NCBI GenBank assembly: GCA_017551865.1
Contig: JAFZKB010000020.1
Coordinates: 22,818-86,817, forward strand
DNA length: 64,000 bases
DNA from: Clostridiales bacterium
GTDB taxonomy: Bacteria > Bacillota > Clostridia > Saccharofermentanales > Saccharofermentanaceae
Direction of reading: 5' to 3'
This document shows, one piece after another, positions 59,987 through 64,000 of this stretch. Positions within the stretch are counted from its first letter, which is position 1. Every line of letters begins with the position of its first letter. Both the position numbers and the translations under genes were made by a program. The notes below the pieces were generated by a model that saw only the letters and a list, made by a program, of their open reading frames with translations, ran no database searches and had not been told where the DNA came from.

Positions 59987-61753
59987 TTATGTGCTTTCCC
60001 GAAGTGTAGAAAGCGGGATCTTTATGAGAACACACATTCCCACGCCAACTTCACTGTCGATATTAAAAGATACGTCTCCATCTGTATGAAGCTTCAATCG
60101 CAGGCAGGCATTTAAGATGCCTACATGCTTCTTCCCTTTGATCATATCGATACTTACGGCATCGATACTGTTAAGAAGACTTCTGATCTCATCCTCCGTC
60201 ATTCCGCCGCCGGTGTCTTCGACCTCCATGCAAAGATGCTCAGCATTCTTATAAACACGGACGAATATCCAGCCTGCTGAAGACTTTGACTCAATGCCGT
60301 GTACGCATGCATTCTCGACAAACGTAACAAGAGTCAGCTTCGGGAGCAGATACTTCTCGCAGTCCTCATTGACATCCACAGTGAACGAGAGTCTGTCGCC
60401 GAAACGGTAGCTCTGCAGGTAAAGATATGCTTCGATCGATTCCGTCTCTTTCTTGATGGTAACAAGGTCATTTCCCCACTCAACGTTCTGTCTGGTCATT
60501 ACGGCCAGTTTCTCAACCATCTCCGCGGTCTCATCCTCACCTTTCAGGATACTGTGCATACGGATGCTTTCAAGAGAATTAAACATGAAGTGCGGATTGA
60601 TCTGACTCTGAAGCGCCAAAAGCTCGGCATTCTTTCTGGAAAGATCGTTCTCCTGCTCCTTGAGCTTATCCTTATAAAGCGAGTTGATCAGCTCATTATT
60701 GACCGAAACGATCGTATTATAGTTCTTCATCAGCGTAGAGATCTCATCGTTTCCCTCGATATGCGCGATCGGCTGGAATTTGTCCGCCTGATCACCGTTA
60801 AATGCCGTATCGAGTTTCTTGATACGCGAGGCGAGTGATTTTTCGATCATCTTCATGATCAGGATCGGGAACACGAGTGTAAAGAACAACAGGAGAAGTA
60901 TTATCCAGAGATTTGATTGTATGATCGAATTGATCAGTAGTTCATCACTGAAAACATACACATCCAGATCCGTACCATAGGCGGTATAGACCTTATGGAC
61001 TTCGAGCTTATGCTCCTTTTCGACCTTTTCGATATTGATGTTTTTCACCGCTTCACCGAAACGGGCAAATACAACATAGTCGCCATTACAGACATACATC
61101 AGATACTTCGAGGAAAACCGAAGAAGCTGGGATCTGATCTCGGAGCTATTAATATCGATACGAAGGAGCTTATCGCATTTCGAGTCATATAGATGCATCT
61201 TCTTAACGTAATAGAATTTCTGCTGACGATCGTTTAAAGGATCAATAGAATCATCGTAGTAGACCAGAAGGGCTTCTTCCCTGCCCGTTTCCTTGAAACG
61301 ACGATACCAGTCGCTGTCTACAGCTTTATACATGTGTTTAAAATACATACTGTCAGCGATGGTAGGATTATCAACATAGATTGCGACCTGGTCAGATCTT
61401 GCGGTGATCAGGGTACGAAAAAAGGATTTACTGACAAAGTCGTAGTACTTGATGAAGAAAGCACTTTTGCTTTCGTATTTTTCATCGAGAAAGTGGTTCA
61501 GTTCTTCGTTATCGCAGATCGCTCGGGCAATTCGGGAGTTATAAACAACGGTACTTTCGATCGTGGAAACGTACTTGTTGGCAATGTTTTCCAGTTCATA
61601 CATGCGGTTGTTGTACTCCTGCTCATAGATGGACAGGAAAACGATCGCGTCCGTGATGATAAGAGGAATGATAACGCAGAAAACATACATAATAAGAAAC
61701 TTATTATGCAGCTTCATGTTATTGAGAAGTTTTGTCAAAAACTTTCGGATCAA
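59987..61753 (-). CDS. Sensor histidine kinase (YesM-like)
   Basis: 588 aa: first membrane helix at about 18-42, an extracellular sensing domain of about 230 residues, second helix (about 278-305, LWIILLLLFFTLVFPIL), HAMP-like linker, phospho-acceptor His in NPHFMFNSLESIR, and an HATPase with TFVENACVHGIES (N box) and VEDTGGGM. This is the YesM/LytS-type kinase layout. The start at 61753 is a TTG with AGAGG close by; an ATG twelve codons on lacks a ribosome site. It probably senses an extracellular sugar or the lipoprotein. Confidence 0.92.
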   Translation of the reverse strand: MIRKFLTKLLNNMKLHNKFLIMYVFCVIIPLIITDAIVFLSIYEQEYNNRMYELENIANKYVSTIESTVVYNSRIARAICDNEELNHFLDEKYESKSAFFIKYYDFVSKSFFRTLITARSDQVAIYVDNPTIADSMYFKHMYKAVDSDWYRRFKETGREEALLVYYDDSIDPLNDRQQKFYYVKKMHLYDSKCDKLLRIDINSSEIRSQLLRFSSKYLMYVCNGDYVVFARFGEAVKNINIEKVEKEHKLEVHKVYTAYGTDLDVYVFSDELLINSIIQSNLWIILLLLFFTLVFPILIMKMIEKSLASRIKKLDTAFNGDQADKFQPIAHIEGNDEISTLMKNYNTIVSVNNELINSLYKDKLKEQENDLSRKNAELLALQSQINPHFMFNSLESIRMHSILKGEDETAEMVEKLAVMTRQNVEWGNDLVTIKKETESIEAYLYLQSYRFGDRLSFTVDVNEDCEKYLLPKLTLVTFVENACVHGIESKSSAGWIFVRVYKNAEHLCMEVEDTGGGMTEDEIRSLLNSIDAVSIDMIKGKKHVGILNACLRLKLHTDGDVSFNIDSEVGVGMCVLIKIPLSTLREST

Positions 61754-61786
61754 GGCCTCTTTACGCTTCCTCTTATAATTCCTTTT

Positions 61787-61837
61787 ATTATAACAGAAAA
61801 GGACTGACCCCGCACCTTAGAAAAAGTTGCGGGGTCA
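61787..61837 (-). terminator. Hairpin terminator after the isomerase-like gene, with -10 element of the kinase gene
   Basis: TGACCCCGCA and TGCGGGGTCA form a perfect 10-bp stem (61805-61837) followed on the minus strand by GTCCTTTTCTG. The next bases contain TATAAT (61787-61792), a possible -10 for the kinase/regulator pair. No -35 consensus exists; the hairpin occupies that place. Confidence 0.65.
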
Positions 61838-61892
61838 GCCCATTACTTACATTCCATTATATGCAAAGCGATCTGCTCTGCGGTAAGAAGGA

Positions 61893-63374
61893 TCAGTTGA
61901 ACGGATTCTCTGTCGGATAGAGAACGCCAGCCGGCTTATTGTAGCCGATTTTGCACGGGCAGATGCCGAGGAGCTTAAATGTCTCGAACATCAGTTTGCC
62001 GTAGTGACCGAAAGCAACTGCGCCGTGGTGCGGGAATCTGCCCTGGATGAGAACGTGACGATAGAATCTAGCCATTTCCGGAATAGCGAAGATAGCGATA
62101 CCACCGAAAGAACGTGTCTTAACATCAAGGATCTCACCTTCAGCGATGTAAGAAACGAGTTCTCCGTCGCTGTTGCACTGCAGACGATAGAATGTGATCG
62201 GAGAAGCAGCGATGTCACCCTCAAGAGTACCACGTGTGAAATCCGGATCAGAACCAGCCGGCTCAAGGAGTCTGTGCTGGATGAGCTGATACTTGATGGC
62301 ACGGTCAGCGCACATCTTGCAAGAAGGTGTGTTACCGCAATGGAAGCCCATGAATGTATCAGTGAGCTTGTAGTTCTTGAAACCAGCTCTATCCTCATCA
62401 TAGATGTACTGCGGAACAGAGTTGTTGATATCAAGAAGAGTAATGGCATCATTGCTGATGCAGATACCGATGTACTCGGAAAGTGCGCCGTAGATATCTA
62501 CTTCGCAGGATACCGGAATACCACGGGAAGCCAGACGGCTGTTAACGTAGCAAGGCTCGAAACCGAACTGGGACGGGAATGCCGGCCAGCACTTATCAGC
62601 AAATGCTACATACTTTCTGGAACCCTTATGAGCTTCTGCCCAGTCAAGAAGTGTAAGTTCGAACTGAGCCATACGAGCGCTCATCTCCGGATAGTACTTA
62701 CCTTCACCCATTTCCTTAGCCATATCTTCGCATACAGCCGGGATACGCGGGTCATTCTCGTGCTCCTTGTAGGAAACGAGAAGGTCGAGCTCAGAGTTCT
62801 CTTCGATCTCAACGCCTAACTCATAGAGGCCTTTGATCGGAGCGTTACAAGCGAAGAAGTCCTGCGGACGAGGTCCGAATGTGATGATCTTGAGATTCTT
62901 AACGCCGATGACTGCACGAGCGATCGGTACGAAATCAGCGATCATAGCAGCGATATCTTCAGCTGTTCCGACAGGATATTCAGGAATATATCCGTCAAGA
63001 TGTCTCATACCGAGGTTGTATGAGCAGTTGAGCATACCACAGTAAGCGTCACCACGGCCATTGACCATGTCTCCATCGCCTTCTGCTGCTGCCACGAACA
63101 TGCAAGGACCATCAAAATTCTTCGCGATCAGTGTTTCAGGTGTCTCAGGACCGAAGTTACCGAGGAAAACAACTAAAGCGTTGCACTCCGCCTTCTTTAC
63201 ATCTTCCACTGCCTTGAGCATATCGAGCTCGTTCTCAACAGTGACCGGGCACTCATAAAGATCACCCTTATAAGCTGCTTTGATTGCAGATCTTCTCTTC
63301 TCAGAGAGAGCAATCGGGAAACAGTCACGAGATACAGCAACGATACCTAATTTGATTTCTGGAATGTTGTTCAT
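61893..63374 (-). CDS. L-fucose/L-arabinose isomerase family protein
   Basis: 493 aa. It begins IKLGIVAVSRDCFPI and carries VVFLGNFGPET, FGPRPQDFFACNAP, a central SRLASRGIPVSCEVDIYGALSEY region (metal-site glutamate and aspartate), HCGNTPSC and a late GRFPHHGAVAFGHYG. These fit the fucose-isomerase-like superfamily, distinct from canonical AraA. Adjacent araD suggests it provides the ketose for that pathway, that is, works as an arabinose (or similar aldose) isomerase; this is inference from context. AAGGAGG stands before the ATG. Confidence 0.82.
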   Translation of the reverse strand: MNNIPEIKLGIVAVSRDCFPIALSEKRRSAIKAAYKGDLYECPVTVENELDMLKAVEDVKKAECNALVVFLGNFGPETPETLIAKNFDGPCMFVAAAEGDGDMVNGRGDAYCGMLNCSYNLGMRHLDGYIPEYPVGTAEDIAAMIADFVPIARAVIGVKNLKIITFGPRPQDFFACNAPIKGLYELGVEIEENSELDLLVSYKEHENDPRIPAVCEDMAKEMGEGKYYPEMSARMAQFELTLLDWAEAHKGSRKYVAFADKCWPAFPSQFGFEPCYVNSRLASRGIPVSCEVDIYGALSEYIGICISNDAITLLDINNSVPQYIYDEDRAGFKNYKLTDTFMGFHCGNTPSCKMCADRAIKYQLIQHRLLEPAGSDPDFTRGTLEGDIAASPITFYRLQCNSDGELVSYIAEGEILDVKTRSFGGIAIFAIPEMARFYRHVLIQGRFPHHGAVAFGHYGKLMFETFKLLGICPCKIGYNKPAGVLYPTENPFN

Positions 63375-63403
63375 GTCTTAAATCCTCCTTAATTGGTTAT
63401 TCC

Positions 63404-63412
63404 ATTATAGCA
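63404..63412 (-). promoter_or_regulatory. Extended -10 element before the isomerase-like gene
   Basis: TGCTATAAT on the minus strand in the 41-nt gap after araD. It could give the isomerase-like gene its own start in addition to read-through from araD. No -35 match. Confidence 0.45.
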
Positions 63413-63415
63413 TTT

Positions 63416-64000
63416 TTATTGACCATAATAAGCATTTTTTCCATGTTTTCTGAAATAATGTTTGTCCTGAAGTTCAGAGGGTGCAGGAAGCACTTCACGG
63501 TTGATCAATTCAGTGCGGAAAGCCATCTTCGCGACCTCTTCAAGGACCACTGCATTGTGTACCGCCTCATGTGCATCTTTGCCCCATGTGAAAGGTCCGT
63601 GGTTCTTGCAAAGCACGCCCGGAACCGCCTCATAGTCGAGGTTTTCCTTTTCAAAAGAATCAGCGATCAAGATACCTGTGTTCGTCTCATAATCCTGGTC
63701 GATCTCCTCTTTTGTCAGGCAGCGTACACATGGGATCGCACCATAATAGTAATCTGCGTGAGTGGTGCCGTAACATGGAATACTTCTTCCACTCTGCGCC
63801 CAGGATGTCGCATAGGACGAGTGCGTGTGAACAACACCACCGATGTTCGGAAATCTCTTATAAAGAATGAGATGTGTCGGTGTGTCGGAAGAAGGCTTAT
63901 ATTTTCCTTCTACACGATTTCCTTCAAGATCCATAACGACCATATCGTCTGCCGTCATCGTCTCATATGGAACGCCGCTCGGCTTGATGACGAACAGTCC
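63416..64000 (-). CDS. araD: L-ribulose-5-phosphate 4-epimerase (5' end outside window)
   Basis: Class II aldolase-fold epimerase that makes D-xylulose 5-phosphate from L-ribulose 5-phosphate. The reading frame runs off the right edge: [22 protein letters not shown] continues without a stop, so roughly the first 35 residues are missing. Metal-binding histidines are in [14 protein letters not shown] (HTH) and in the later [12 protein letters not shown], and [14 protein letters not shown] is the typical AraD loop. The next gene downstream is the fucose/arabinose-isomerase-like protein, forming a pentose module. Confidence 0.92.
   Translation of the reverse strand, partial: GLFVIKPSGVPYETMTADDMVVMDLEGNRVEGKYKPSSDTPTHLILYKRFPNIGGVVHTHSSYATSWAQSGRSIPCYGTTHADYYYGAIPCVRCLTKEEIDQDYETNTGILIADSFEKENLDYEAVPGVLCKNHGPFTWGKDAHEAVHNAVVLEEVAKMAFRTELINREVLPAPSELQDKHYFRKHGKNAYYGQ

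Overview
The window looks like chromosome of an anaerobic member of the Bacillota, class Clostridia, of the gut or rumen type. The signs are a PyrR-controlled pyr operon with the pyrK/pyrD (NAD-dependent, type 1B) pair, AGGAGG-type ribosome sites, sigma-A type promoters, Lpl/YesMN-type carbohydrate uptake, and a secreted C1A protease next to a BspA-like leucine-rich-repeat protein. Almost everything is on the minus strand. Only the LRR protein, one aminotransferase and one tyrosine recombinase are on the plus strand. I saw no prophage, IS element, CRISPR array or rRNA.

Layout, left to right. (1) 1-5.5 kb: pyrimidine operon pyrR-pyrB-pyrC-pyrF-pyrK-pyrD, cut at the left edge, preceded by a promoter, a PyrR-site-like hairpin and a strong attenuator. 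(2) 5.5-10.6 kb: a MoxR/DUF58/VWA/VWA/TPR ('Bat'-type) membrane operon. (3) 10.7-17.3 kb: glycan genes: rfbB, a GT-C-like membrane protein with its polyprenyl-phosphate glycosyltransferase, and an unusual RraA-like / hexapeptide acyltransferase / ATP-grasp trio. (4) 17.4-21.6 kb: a divergent pair of secreted proteins, a papain-like protease and an LRR protein, that end in the same tandem module. (5) 21.6-27.9 kb: flippase, rfbA, a very large membrane protein and a WecE/RffA-type aminotransferase. With rfbB these would make a dTDP-4-amino-4,6-dideoxyhexose. (6) 27.9-45.6 kb: a 17-gene minus-strand operon for a surface polysaccharide. It encodes nearly all of a GDP-route legionaminic-acid (sialic-acid-like) pathway, a candidate sialyltransferase-type glycosyltransferase, Wzx and Wzy, an IspD/TarI-epimerase-LicD module for a CDP-activated decoration, and the initiating phosphoglycosyltransferase. 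(7) 45.7-50.4 kb: tRNA-Leu, galE, an orphan solute-binding lipoprotein, tRNA-Tyr, a CAT-anticodon tRNA (probably Ile2) and asd. (8) 50.5-64 kb: a Xer-like recombinase, then a carbohydrate-use region: acetylesterase, unknown membrane protein, DUF624 protein, an ABC importer with its lipoprotein, a YesN/YesM two-component system, a fucose/arabinose-isomerase-like enzyme and araD (cut at the right edge).

The most original material is region 6 (a legionaminic pathway lacking a recognisable LegH but carrying an inserted FemAB-like/PLP gene pair, plus a transferase with DDG and HP motifs), the ATP-grasp/acyltransferase/RraA trio in region 3, and the shared C-terminal modules in region 4. Identifications rest on reading translated sequences and known motifs. 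No database search or structure prediction was run.
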